This document shows positions 42,590 to 50,402 of a stretch of 64,000 nucleotides of DNA, one piece after another. This stretch comes from Bacteroidales bacterium (GTDB lineage: Bacteria > Bacteroidota > Bacteroidia > Bacteroidales > UBA932), in NCBI GenBank assembly GCA_017549145.1, contig JAFYVM010000013.1, forward strand, positions 41,831-105,830, in the 5' to 3' direction. The notes beneath the pieces are model-generated. The model did not search any database. It saw nothing but the letters and a program-made list of their open reading frames with translations, and was not told the DNA's origin. A program made the position numbers and the translations under genes. Position 1 is the stretch's first letter. Each line of letters starts with the position of its first letter.

Positions 42590-43623
42590 AAATTGTTGCA
42601 GATAAGAATGTACCATTTCTTGAGGGAGTGTTTGAACCGTATGCAGAAGTGGTCTATATGAAAGGCGAGGACATCTCAAAGGATGACCTTATGGATGCTG
42701 ATGCAATGATTATCCGTACCCGAACAAAGTGCAATGAGGCATTGTTGGAGGGTACTAAGGTGAGAATGATTGCCACGGCTACTATTGGCCTGGATCATAT
42801 TGATTTGGATTATTGCCGCGCAAAAGGTATTGAGGTGCACAACGCAGAGGGATGTAATGCCGGAGGAGTGTTACAGTATGTATTCTCGGCGTTGTATGGA
42901 GTAGCAGCTAGAAAATCCATCAAGTTGGATGATTTTACAATGGGTATTGTGGGAGTAGGACATGTGGGTTCGCTGGTGGAGAAGATGGCACGTTACCTTG
43001 GATTCAAGGTGCTTTTGTGTGATCCGCCACGCGCAGCAGCAGAGGGAGATGAGAAGTTCTGTTCATTGGAGTATCTGTTGGAAAATTCGCAGATAGTTAC
43101 ATTGCATGTTCCGTTGGATGAAACGACCCGCAAGATGGCTGATGCAAATTTCTTTGCAATGATGCCTACAGGTTCGATCTTCATCAATGCATCTCGTGGT
43201 GAGGTGGTGGATGAGGAGGCTTTGATGCTTACTTTGCCTAAGTTTGGTGCAGTGGTGATAGATACATGGAATAATGAGCCTGATGTAAATGAAGAGCTCG
43301 TTGAAATGGTGGATATCGCGACACCACATATTGCAGGGTATTCTTACCAAGGTAAGTTGAATGGTACGGCTGCGTCGGTACAGGCTGTTGCACGTCACTT
43401 TGGTATTGAATCACTATATGATTTTTATCCACATGAGGAAGGTGACGAGGATCGTAGTCCTGTGCTACTTGACCTGAAGGGTAAGAAGCAGGGTGAGGTG
43501 GCTGCTGTATTCCAGTATAATTATCCAATTTATACTGATGATTTCAGATTCAGAATGGAGCCGCATAATTTTGAAAAAATGCGTTCCAACTATCAATATC
43601 GTAGAGAAATATATGTTGAATAA
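42586..43623 (+). CDS. pdxB: Erythronate-4-phosphate dehydrogenase
   Basis: NAD-dependent D-2-hydroxyacid dehydrogenase of pyridoxal phosphate synthesis. The 345-residue protein opens with MKIVADKNVPFLEG, the usual PdxB start. It has the Rossmann GIVGVGHVGSLVEK, the catalytic Arg in NASRGEVVDE, Glu in WNNEPDVNEEL and His in TPHIAGYSYQGK. The C-terminal dimerisation domain is present. It overlaps the DciA-like gene by four bases. Deoxyxylulose-dependent PLP synthesis is therefore likely here, and would serve the PLP enzymes of this window such as LysA. Confidence 0.94.
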   Translation: MKIVADKNVPFLEGVFEPYAEVVYMKGEDISKDDLMDADAMIIRTRTKCNEALLEGTKVRMIATATIGLDHIDLDYCRAKGIEVHNAEGCNAGGVLQYVFSALYGVAARKSIKLDDFTMGIVGVGHVGSLVEKMARYLGFKVLLCDPPRAAAEGDEKFCSLEYLLENSQIVTLHVPLDETTRKMADANFFAMMPTGSIFINASRGEVVDEEALMLTLPKFGAVVIDTWNNEPDVNEELVEMVDIATPHIAGYSYQGKLNGTAASVQAVARHFGIESLYDFYPHEEGDEDRSPVLLDLKGKKQGEVAAVFQYNYPIYTDDFRFRMEPHNFEKMRSNYQYRREIYVE

Positions 43624-43641
43624 CCATAAACTAATAACACT

Positions 43642-45222
43642 ATGTTAAGAAAAGAAGATTTGGCACAGATCGAACAGAGAGGTTCATCTGTAAAGACAGT
43701 TGAAGAGCAGATCGAGCGCTTCAAGAAAGGTTTCCCTTGGATGAAGATTGTGGCTCCTGCTACTCCAGAGCGTGGAATTCAGGTGCTTGATGAGGCTCAG
43801 GCTGCAGCTGCAGTTGAGTATTATGAGGGTGCTGAGATCAATGGAAAATGCAAGTTCGTTCCAGCTTCTGGTGCAGCTTCGCGTATGTTCAAGGATCTTT
43901 TCAGCGGTCTTGACGCATTGAAGGAAGGAAAGGAACTTGCTGATTCAGCTCCTGCTGCAAAATTCGTAGATCAGATTGCTGAGTTTGCATTCTACACTCC
44001 TGAGCTTTTTGGTGAGCAGACATGCAAGTGCCCTGAGTATCGTAAGGATGTTCTTTCAAAGACTCTTACTGATGCAGGACTTGGCTATGGTGCAAAACCT
44101 AAGGGTGTGCTTAAGTTCCATAAATATACAGATGGTGAGATCCGTACAGCATTTGCAGAGCACCTTGTGGAGGCTCAGAACTATATGAGAAATGAGGATG
44201 GTTCAGCTAATCTTGTTGTGACTATTTCTCCAGAGCACCAGCATCTTTTCGAGGAGGCTTATGCTGAGGTTAAGGCTGCTTATGAGGCTAAATATGGCGT
44301 GAAGTATAATATCAACTTTACATTCCAGGATAAGGCTACTGACACAGTTGCTGTAGATGTTGAGAATCGTCCGTTCAGAACTGAGACTGATTCACTCCTT
44401 TTCCGTCCTGCAGGTCACGGTGCGCTTATCTATAACTTGAATGCAATTGCTGATGAGGTCGTTTCTATCAAGAACATCGATAACGTTGCTAACGAGAGAC
44501 TCCTTGGCGAGACAGCAAAATGGAAGAAAGTTCTTCTTGGAAAGGCTCTTGAACTTCGCGACACACTTCACGGATATCTACGTGAACTTGATATCGTTAC
44601 AAACCAGAATATCGCTAATGCATTTGCTCCTGCAATCCCTGCTCATACGGGATTTGGCAATGAGGATGTTTACCAGAGCGAGGAGGTACGCAACCTCTGT
44701 GATGATATCGAGGCATTCCTTGATCAGACTCTTTGCATTAAGATGCCTGTAGCAGAAAGCTGCAAGGCTCGCGTAGAGGCTCTTCGTGAGAAACTTAACA
44801 GACCTGTTCGCGTGGCAGGTATGGTGAAGAATCAGGGTGAGCCTGGTGGTGGTCCATTCGTAATTGCAGAGAAGGATGGCTCTACTTCACTTCAGGTGCT
44901 TGAGAGCGTTCAGATCAATATGTCAGACGAGCATGCCAAGAATGCACTTGCAACAGCTACTCACTTCAATCCAGTGGATATCGTATGCTGCTTGCATGAC
45001 TATAAGGGAGAGAGCTTCGACCTTCTTAAGTATGTTGATGAGGATGCAGGATTTATCTCATCTAAGAGTTACCAGGGTCGCGAGTTGAAGGCTCTTGAGC
45101 TTCCAGGTCTTTGGAATGGTGCGATGAGTAAGTGGAATACACTTTTCGTTGAGGTTCCTCTTGAGACATTCAACCCTGTAAAGGTTGTTCTTGATCTCCT
45201 TCGTCCTGCTCACCAGAGCTAA
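43642..45222 (+). CDS. DUF4301 family protein
   Basis: A 526-residue cytoplasmic protein that matches my memory of DUF4301, a Bacteroidetes-centred family. Seen: GFPWMKIVAPATPERGI, PASGAASRMFKDLF near residues 74-87 (a phosphate-loop-like GAASRMF resembling sugar-nucleotidyltransferase GxGSR motifs), FRPAGHGALIYNLN near 250, and MVKNQGEPGGGPF near 394. The GxGxR-like and GHG patterns suggest nucleotide-sugar chemistry, but no function is established. Its end overlaps the convergent methyltransferase gene by four bases. Codon use is ordinary for the region. Confidence 0.85.
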   Translation: MLRKEDLAQIEQRGSSVKTVEEQIERFKKGFPWMKIVAPATPERGIQVLDEAQAAAAVEYYEGAEINGKCKFVPASGAASRMFKDLFSGLDALKEGKELADSAPAAKFVDQIAEFAFYTPELFGEQTCKCPEYRKDVLSKTLTDAGLGYGAKPKGVLKFHKYTDGEIRTAFAEHLVEAQNYMRNEDGSANLVVTISPEHQHLFEEAYAEVKAAYEAKYGVKYNINFTFQDKATDTVAVDVENRPFRTETDSLLFRPAGHGALIYNLNAIADEVVSIKNIDNVANERLLGETAKWKKVLLGKALELRDTLHGYLRELDIVTNQNIANAFAPAIPAHTGFGNEDVYQSEEVRNLCDDIEAFLDQTLCIKMPVAESCKARVEALREKLNRPVRVAGMVKNQGEPGGGPFVIAEKDGSTSLQVLESVQINMSDEHAKNALATATHFNPVDIVCCLHDYKGESFDLLKYVDEDAGFISSKSYQGRELKALELPGLWNGAMSKWNTLFVEVPLETFNPVKVVLDLLRPAHQS

Positions 45223-46511
45223 ACACGAGAAGTAACAAATAGCAGGTTACCTGCTGTGTCTGATTTCAGACCAAAGATATGGGCGTCATCTCCAGAGGTG
45301 ATGCCCAGTTTCTTTCTTAGAGTGTCAGTGTCCATAGGTATGTTTCTCGCTGTGACTTCTGACTTAGGATATGACTGACCGGCAGCTTTGATGCTGCGTT
45401 TGTCGAGAGACGACTGACTGATGATCTTATATGTCTTGCCTAGCTGAGAAAGTGGAGTCTCCTTACCTATTATATAATAGTGTGTGGAGCGTCCGAGTTT
45501 CTTAAGACCGAAACGTTGGCAGAGAGTGTTGAATGCTCCTGCTTTCATCAAGGCTTTGCCTGGTTCAAAAAGGAATTGTGCCTGAGCTATATCTTCCTTG
45601 GTCGCTATTGCTGTTGCGGAGCTCTTCTCTTCTGATGGGGTGAAACGGAGAGATCCTTCGCTTCGCTCAGGATGACATTGGAGCTCAGGATGAGAAGAGA
45701 GTTCGACTGCGGTGATGGTATATTCATCAGACCATTCGCGGTCCATCCAGATGAGAAGTTCCTTGCATTCTCCACCCATTGCAACCACATGTACTTCTCT
45801 ACAGCATTTGCCGAGTCGTTCGCATACCATGGTGATGTCAGCCATTGGGGAGAGTTTAAGCAAGATATTACGGCTCTGAGTGAATAACTCGTCTTTTAGA
45901 GTCAGTACATCTGGTGTGCATTCTTCGATCAGGAAAACTTTCTTTCCAGTCTCGGAACGGCGGGCTGGATCCAAGTATATAATGTCTGGTTGGAAGGTAC
46001 TTAGGATTTGGGAAGGAGATCCTTCGCTTCTCTCAGGATGACAGCTTGTAGAAACTGTGATGTTTTCGACTTGGATATTGATAGCTCCGAGGGCAGCGAA
46101 GTTGTGTCTGGCTGCGTCACAGAGCACGCTGAGCATCTCGCAGTAGAGTACTTTGTCAGCTACTTTAGAGAATGACCATGAATCCACTCCGTATCCACCT
46201 GTGAGGTCGGCTAAACGCATTCTATGATCTGACTCCACAGTTCCTGTCGGACGAGTCTGTTCAAAGATTGATTGAGCATAAGCCGCTTTGAATGTACCGG
46301 TAGCACTGCTGCTGCATTGCTCTGCTGATAGCTTCAGCGGAAAGATAAGTCCCGGATTGTCATACCACTCCTGAACCTTACCTTTCAATTTTCTACGGCT
46401 TTCTATACAATTAACCGCAAGATCGATATCGATTTCGGGCCATTTGGCGCGGTCGAGAATCAATCTTGCAGTATCATCGTTTAGATGCTCCTGTACGAAT
46501 TGAGCTATCAA
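45219..46511 (-). CDS. THUMP-like SAM-dependent methyltransferase with two repeat insertions
   Basis: A 430-residue class I methyltransferase-like protein with the Bacteroidetes THUMP-like C-terminal domain; probable RNA substrate, unproven. Motif I appears as LADLTGGYGVDSWSFS near residues 104-119, motif IV as DIIYLDPARR near 176-185, and the C-terminal domain contains YYIIGKETPLSQLGK and ARNIPMDTDTLRKKLG. Two copies of the dispersed hairpin element are read in frame as CHPERSEGS: at about residues 157-165, between motifs I and IV, and at about 279-287, before the C-terminal domain. The core motifs are intact. Stop overlaps the convergent DUF4301 gene. Confidence 0.82.
   Translation of the reverse strand: MIAQFVQEHLNDDTARLILDRAKWPEIDIDLAVNCIESRRKLKGKVQEWYDNPGLIFPLKLSAEQCSSSATGTFKAAYAQSIFEQTRPTGTVESDHRMRLADLTGGYGVDSWSFSKVADKVLYCEMLSVLCDAARHNFAALGAINIQVENITVSTSCHPERSEGSPSQILSTFQPDIIYLDPARRSETGKKVFLIEECTPDVLTLKDELFTQSRNILLKLSPMADITMVCERLGKCCREVHVVAMGGECKELLIWMDREWSDEYTITAVELSSHPELQCHPERSEGSLRFTPSEEKSSATAIATKEDIAQAQFLFEPGKALMKAGAFNTLCQRFGLKKLGRSTHYYIIGKETPLSQLGKTYKIISQSSLDKRSIKAAGQSYPKSEVTARNIPMDTDTLRKKLGITSGDDAHIFGLKSDTAGNLLFVTSRV
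45652..45695 (+). repeat. Hairpin element plus one 18-base partial unit inside a CDS
   Basis: Head copy 45652-45677, then TTGGAGCTCAGGATGAGA (45678-45695), which repeats the tail. The unit length of 18 keeps the host frame (SSHPELQCHPERSEG on the minus strand). Confidence 0.8.
46018..46043 (+). repeat. Dispersed hairpin element inside the methyltransferase gene
   Basis: Forward copy with one substitution (T at position 14, breaking an inner pair). Read on the minus strand as CHPERSEGS. Confidence 0.8.
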
Positions 46512-46525
46512 AATATATAATTAGG

Positions 46526-47947
46526 TTAGTTTGCTTGGTTGTAATATAGGTCGATTGTTGTAGGGAAATCCACCATGACAGTCTCCTTTACTGGTACGGT
46601 TTCCATAATTGGGTCACCGTTGTTGTCATAAAGAGGTGAGCCATATTCGTCAGTCTTCGGAACTTCGGTGTAAACGATATTGCCGTTTTCATCAACCTTA
46701 TCCTGAGTAACAGGCTTGCTGATCATGTATGAAACTTCAATGTTCAGTGTGTACTTGCCATTGTCGTTTCTCTCTACTGAGAATACGCTTCCTTCATTTG
46801 CTCTTGTTCTGTCAGGTGATGATGCATCGTAAGAATATACCTGGAACATGTCGTATGAAAACTCCCATGCCTCAGTCGTGTTTCTTGCATCGATTTCGCC
46901 TTCGTTCAGAAGCTTCTTTGAAACCTTGAAACTTGGAGCAAGATTAGCATTAACAACTCCATTCTCGAGGTGCTCGCCAGGAGTAAGACGGAATGTGATT
47001 TCGTTTGCTGTCTCGCTGATGCTCATGCTCTTGAGCTCAAATTTTCCATTATAGCCGTAGCCTTCGCTGCCGGAATCAAAGATACAACGGTTTGCCTTGT
47101 TTGCATATCTGAAGCGGTAAGCACCCTCATAATTTGCGGCGAGAGTCTTGCCGCCGTCATTTGTCAATTTGATGGAAATGCTGATGTTTTCCTCAGAAGG
47201 AACCACGAGGATCTTGCCGTATGAAGAGCTGATCTTGAATTCCTCGCCGTTGTCGAAGAGAACCTCTGTTTCGATCGGGGTGCTGCTTCCTCCGACAGTT
47301 ACAGGAACTCCAATGTTTTTCTTGGCAAGTCTGAGCTCGATTGCGCGTGTTTCATTTTCATAGATGACAAGTCTGCTTGGCTCTCCATCTTCCATTTCAA
47401 AATAGTCGACTGCAGTGATGCTCTTAGGCTGTCTGTTATATGCCCACTGGTTTTCAAGCTCTTCCAATGTGTACACTGAGTATGGACCATTATAGCTTCC
47501 TTCAATAGCGTTCTGGACTGCCTTGAGCTTCTGAGAAGAGAACTCAAATGAGATCATCTTGTTGTCAGAATCCAGATCGCACTTCAATGTGCAGAAGCCC
47601 GAATTGACTTTGTCATCATACTTTACAAAGTTTCCTTCCTGCTCGAACGACTGCTTTCCTTTTCCGATTTTAGAATCAGGGATAGTAATGACAAGTTCTC
47701 CTACAGATGCTTCAATCTCATCCACTGTCGTGTAACCGGCAGTTTCTGAAATCCAGATCTGAGTCTGATTGTTGTCAAGTTCGTAGACGACAACAGAGCG
47801 GATATTGTAGGTGTTTCCTTCATAAACGAATGATCCAAGAACTTCCTCTGGCTGAATTGTGCTTTGAGGAGTCTCTTCGCATGAAACAGCTGCAAGAACA
47901 GCAGCGAGTGAAATTACTATAGCTGAAAGTTTAGTTAAAATCTTCAT
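46526..47947 (-). CDS. Lipoprotein of unknown function
   Basis: A 473-residue exported lipoprotein: signal peptide with a lipobox AVSC (Cys near residue 23), then a mostly beta-rich mature region with no domain that I recognise. It appears to hold several similar strand-rich segments (VLGSFVYEGNTYNIRSVVVY, KISSSYGKILVV), and a charged loop near the C-terminus (TQDKVDENGNIVYTEVPKTD) with Asp/Asn-rich turns that could bind calcium. It starts 14 bases after the methyltransferase gene in the transcription sense (its stop is at 46526, before 46511), so the two may be one transcript. Likely surface-exposed or periplasmic. Confidence 0.78.
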   Translation of the reverse strand: MKILTKLSAIVISLAAVLAAVSCEETPQSTIQPEEVLGSFVYEGNTYNIRSVVVYELDNNQTQIWISETAGYTTVDEIEASVGELVITIPDSKIGKGKQSFEQEGNFVKYDDKVNSGFCTLKCDLDSDNKMISFEFSSQKLKAVQNAIEGSYNGPYSVYTLEELENQWAYNRQPKSITAVDYFEMEDGEPSRLVIYENETRAIELRLAKKNIGVPVTVGGSSTPIETEVLFDNGEEFKISSSYGKILVVPSEENISISIKLTNDGGKTLAANYEGAYRFRYANKANRCIFDSGSEGYGYNGKFELKSMSISETANEITFRLTPGEHLENGVVNANLAPSFKVSKKLLNEGEIDARNTTEAWEFSYDMFQVYSYDASSPDRTRANEGSVFSVERNDNGKYTLNIEVSYMISKPVTQDKVDENGNIVYTEVPKTDEYGSPLYDNNGDPIMETVPVKETVMVDFPTTIDLYYNQAN

Positions 47948-48181
47948 TTTGCTTGTGTCTATATCGGTGCGAAGATAGCAATTTTTATTTGTTCGGAGAC
48001 AGATTAAATTAAAAATTTAAATTTCACGAGGAGTGGTCCGTAGATTGCTAATGTTTTGAGTGTTACGTCCTCACAACGTGATTAGGCCAATCATCGAATG
48101 AGGCTCTTCATATACTCTCGTTGTCAACGTCGCCGGACCATTGGGGCCCGGCGATAAAAATGTTCTTATGGCCTCAATCCA
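47948..48181. other. Intergenic region with a G+C-rich stem-loop
   Basis: The longest gene-free stretch of the window. It has an AT-rich start, then about 130 bases of more mixed composition with a stem-loop (CGCCGG ... CCGGCG near 48132-48154, loop of about 11) and a short CGTTGTCAACG hairpin just before it. No reading frame of interest. It could hold a small RNA or leader, but I cannot identify one. Confidence 0.4.
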
Positions 48182-48212
48182 TTGTCTCCTTTATGTAAAA
48201 AACTTATCTTTG
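48182..48212 (+). promoter_or_regulatory. Promoter for the porin-like gene
   Basis: TTG at 48182-48184 and TATCTTTG at 48205-48212 with 20 bases between, matching the Bacteroidetes pattern; ATG at 48234. Confidence 0.65.
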
Positions 48213-48233
48213 CGACCGAAAAATCGTACCTAT

Positions 48234-49430
48234 ATGAAAAAGCTATTCGTAGTATTGTTTATATGTTTGAATATCAATGCCTTCGCTCAAAATCGCATGA
48301 CGCTTGTTGATGATGAACTTCCATCTATCGTAGAGCGTATCATGGACAGGAGGGATTCAGTGAAGAATGACGGTTATAAGGTACGAAAGATCACGACTCA
48401 CTTCAACCTCGAGTTTGCCGGTTCTGCTAACGTGTATCTGACAGAAGGAAAGTTTGATGAGATGTCATTCAAGATGAACCGAGTAAGACTGGAGTTCTAT
48501 GGCAGACTGCATGAGAAACTTTCATATCACTTCCGTCAGTCTTTCAATAAGAATAGCAATCCTTACTCTCTGGATAATATGTCGTCATCGATTGAGTATG
48601 CAAATATCAAGTGGCATACCGGTGATCGTTTTGACTTGGTGATGGGTAAACAGTACCTTGCTGTTGCTGGATATGAAGGATATGTTAATGGATTGAAGGT
48701 TAGAGAGTTCTGTGAGTTTAACAACCATTTTGAAATATACCAGACTGGTATTAAGGGAGTAATGCGAGTTTCGCCAGACCACCTTCTTTCACTCCAGGTT
48801 ACAAACAACAGAAACAGCACAGATGACAAGGTCTATGCGTTTGGCCTACCTCAGGGAATAGAGCCGACAAAATTCCCGCTTCTTGGAACACTTCTTTGGA
48901 ACGGATGGTTCGCTGACAAGAGTCTTCATCTTATGTATTCGGCGTCGGCCGGTCAGTTGGCAAAGGGAAAGAATGTATATCATTTCATGTGTGGAAATGT
49001 GTATGAGAAGGAACCGATTCTAGCTTATCTTGATGTGCTTTATTCTCGTTCAGGTATTGATTATCAGCAGCGTATTACATCGGCAGTGAATAGGGGAGTT
49101 ACTGTAGAGAATACTCAACATCTGACATTTATCGCAAATGTAGATTATCAGTTCCACCCGAAATGGAATGCCTATTTGAAAGGTGCGTACGAGACAGCAA
49201 GCGTATATGCTGATAATGGCATCTTCTCTAAAGGACGCTATATCACATCATGGAATGGCCAGGCATGCGTCGAGTGGTTTCCGATTACTCAGGATAAGGG
49301 ATTCAAGGTATTTGCTCACTATGTCTATAAAGGACACAGCCTCTCAGAAAAAGCAAAAACGCTGGGAGCGGCAATGCCACATACCCAGCGTATCTCTCTC
49401 GGAATTCAGTATATAATTCCTGTATTATAA
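48234..49430 (+). CDS. Porin-like outer-membrane protein
   Basis: A 398-residue exported protein, signal peptide about residues 1-18 (KKLFVVLFICLNINAFAQ). The mature part has many beta-strand-like stretches such as SFKMNRVRLEFYGRLHEKL and SYHFRQSFNK, and ends in QRISLGIQYIIPVL with a terminal hydrophobic strand, typical of phosphate-selective porin-like barrels (OprO/OprP type) of Bacteroidetes. The substrate is unknown. I prefer the ATG at 48234 behind a good promoter to an upstream in-frame GTG-type start at 48141. The last six bases overlap the convergent yicC gene. Confidence 0.8.
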   Translation: MKKLFVVLFICLNINAFAQNRMTLVDDELPSIVERIMDRRDSVKNDGYKVRKITTHFNLEFAGSANVYLTEGKFDEMSFKMNRVRLEFYGRLHEKLSYHFRQSFNKNSNPYSLDNMSSSIEYANIKWHTGDRFDLVMGKQYLAVAGYEGYVNGLKVREFCEFNNHFEIYQTGIKGVMRVSPDHLLSLQVTNNRNSTDDKVYAFGLPQGIEPTKFPLLGTLLWNGWFADKSLHLMYSASAGQLAKGKNVYHFMCGNVYEKEPILAYLDVLYSRSGIDYQQRITSAVNRGVTVENTQHLTFIANVDYQFHPKWNAYLKGAYETASVYADNGIFSKGRYITSWNGQACVEWFPITQDKGFKVFAHYVYKGHSLSEKAKTLGAAMPHTQRISLGIQYIIPVL

Positions 49431-50309
49431 GATATTCAGGCTCTGTTCCTTGATCTTCTCAAGTTCATCCTTCATCTTGACGACAATCTTCTGGATCTCT
49501 GTGTGATTAGCCTTTGATCCGGTAGTGTTGATTTCTCGTCCCATCTCCTGAGCAATGAATCCGAGTTTCTTACCAGGGCACTCCTCGTTGGTAATGGTGT
49601 CAATGAAGTATTTGCAATGCTGGCGAAGACGTACGCGCTCCTCGTTGAGGTCGAGCTTCTCAATGTAGTAAATCATCTCCTGCTCAAGGCGGCTTGGATC
49701 CGGGTCAGCCTTAAGCTCAGCAAAACGGTTCAAAATTTTTTCTCTGATAGCTTCTACTCGCTCCTGCTCGAACTGCTCCACCTGTCTTGAGTATTCCAGA
49801 ATGTTCTCCACCTTTGAAGTTACATCCTTGTAAAGGACTTCACCCTCCTGAGCTCGGAATGCATTGATATTGGCTAGTGCCTGATCGATGCATGCCTCTA
49901 CAACTGTCCAGTTGTCCTCAGTAATCACGTCCTGCTTCTTGGCATCCATGACTTCCGGCATACGGAGGACAGTAGCGATGAGGTCGTTAGGATTATTGAT
50001 CAGAAGGCTAGATGTGCCGATTTTCTTACCCAGTTCCTGGATCTGCTGGAAATACTCCATTGCGAGATCAATGTTGATCTTCTTGGCGCTATCTGCAGCA
50101 TTTGCTTCAAAAGTGATGAAGAAATCGATGTTTCCACGTGTAAGGGCTGCTGCAATCTTCTGTCTTACAGTCATTTCCTTATCCTTTGGAAGCATTGATG
50201 TCTTGAGACTTATATCTGCAGTCTTTCCGTTCAGTGAACGGACCTCTACAGTGATTTTACCTGTTTCCAAAATCGCTTCGGCCTTGCCGTAGCCAGTCAT
50301 TGATTTTAT
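49425..50309 (-). CDS. yicC: YicC family endoribonuclease
   Basis: A 294-residue protein of the YicC/YloC family, described as an RNase with a role in small-RNA decay and stationary-phase survival. The N-terminus IKSMTGYGKAE and the C-terminal LGFIAQEMGREINTTGSKA, followed by a long helix (IQKIVVKMKDELEKIKEQ), are the family signatures. ATG at 50309 is chosen since the family begins MIxSMTGYG; upstream codons to 50342 are in frame. It is divergent from glnS with overlapping promoter regions. Confidence 0.93.
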   Translation of the reverse strand: MKSMTGYGKAEAILETGKITVEVRSLNGKTADISLKTSMLPKDKEMTVRQKIAAALTRGNIDFFITFEANAADSAKKINIDLAMEYFQQIQELGKKIGTSSLLINNPNDLIATVLRMPEVMDAKKQDVITEDNWTVVEACIDQALANINAFRAQEGEVLYKDVTSKVENILEYSRQVEQFEQERVEAIREKILNRFAELKADPDPSRLEQEMIYYIEKLDLNEERVRLRQHCKYFIDTITNEECPGKKLGFIAQEMGREINTTGSKANHTEIQKIVVKMKDELEKIKEQSLNIL

Positions 50310-50339
50310 CATAGTGCTAAAAATCTTGTTTGCTTGGCG

Positions 50340-50347
50340 CAAAAATA
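50340..50347 (-). promoter_or_regulatory. -7 element for yicC
   Basis: CAAAAATA on the + strand reads TATTTTTG on the minus strand, about 31 bases before the ATG. Confidence 0.45.
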
Positions 50348-50359
50348 CTGAAAAATCCG

Positions 50360-50367
50360 TATATTCG
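50360..50367 (+). promoter_or_regulatory. Possible -7 element for glnS (TAnnTTCG variant)
   Basis: TATATTCG differs from the consensus at one base and sits 36 bases before the ATG at 50403. The same variant occurs before the AraC-type gene. Confidence 0.4.
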
Positions 50368-50402
50368 CGAGATTATTTGCAAATACAATTATTACCAAAG
50401 AT

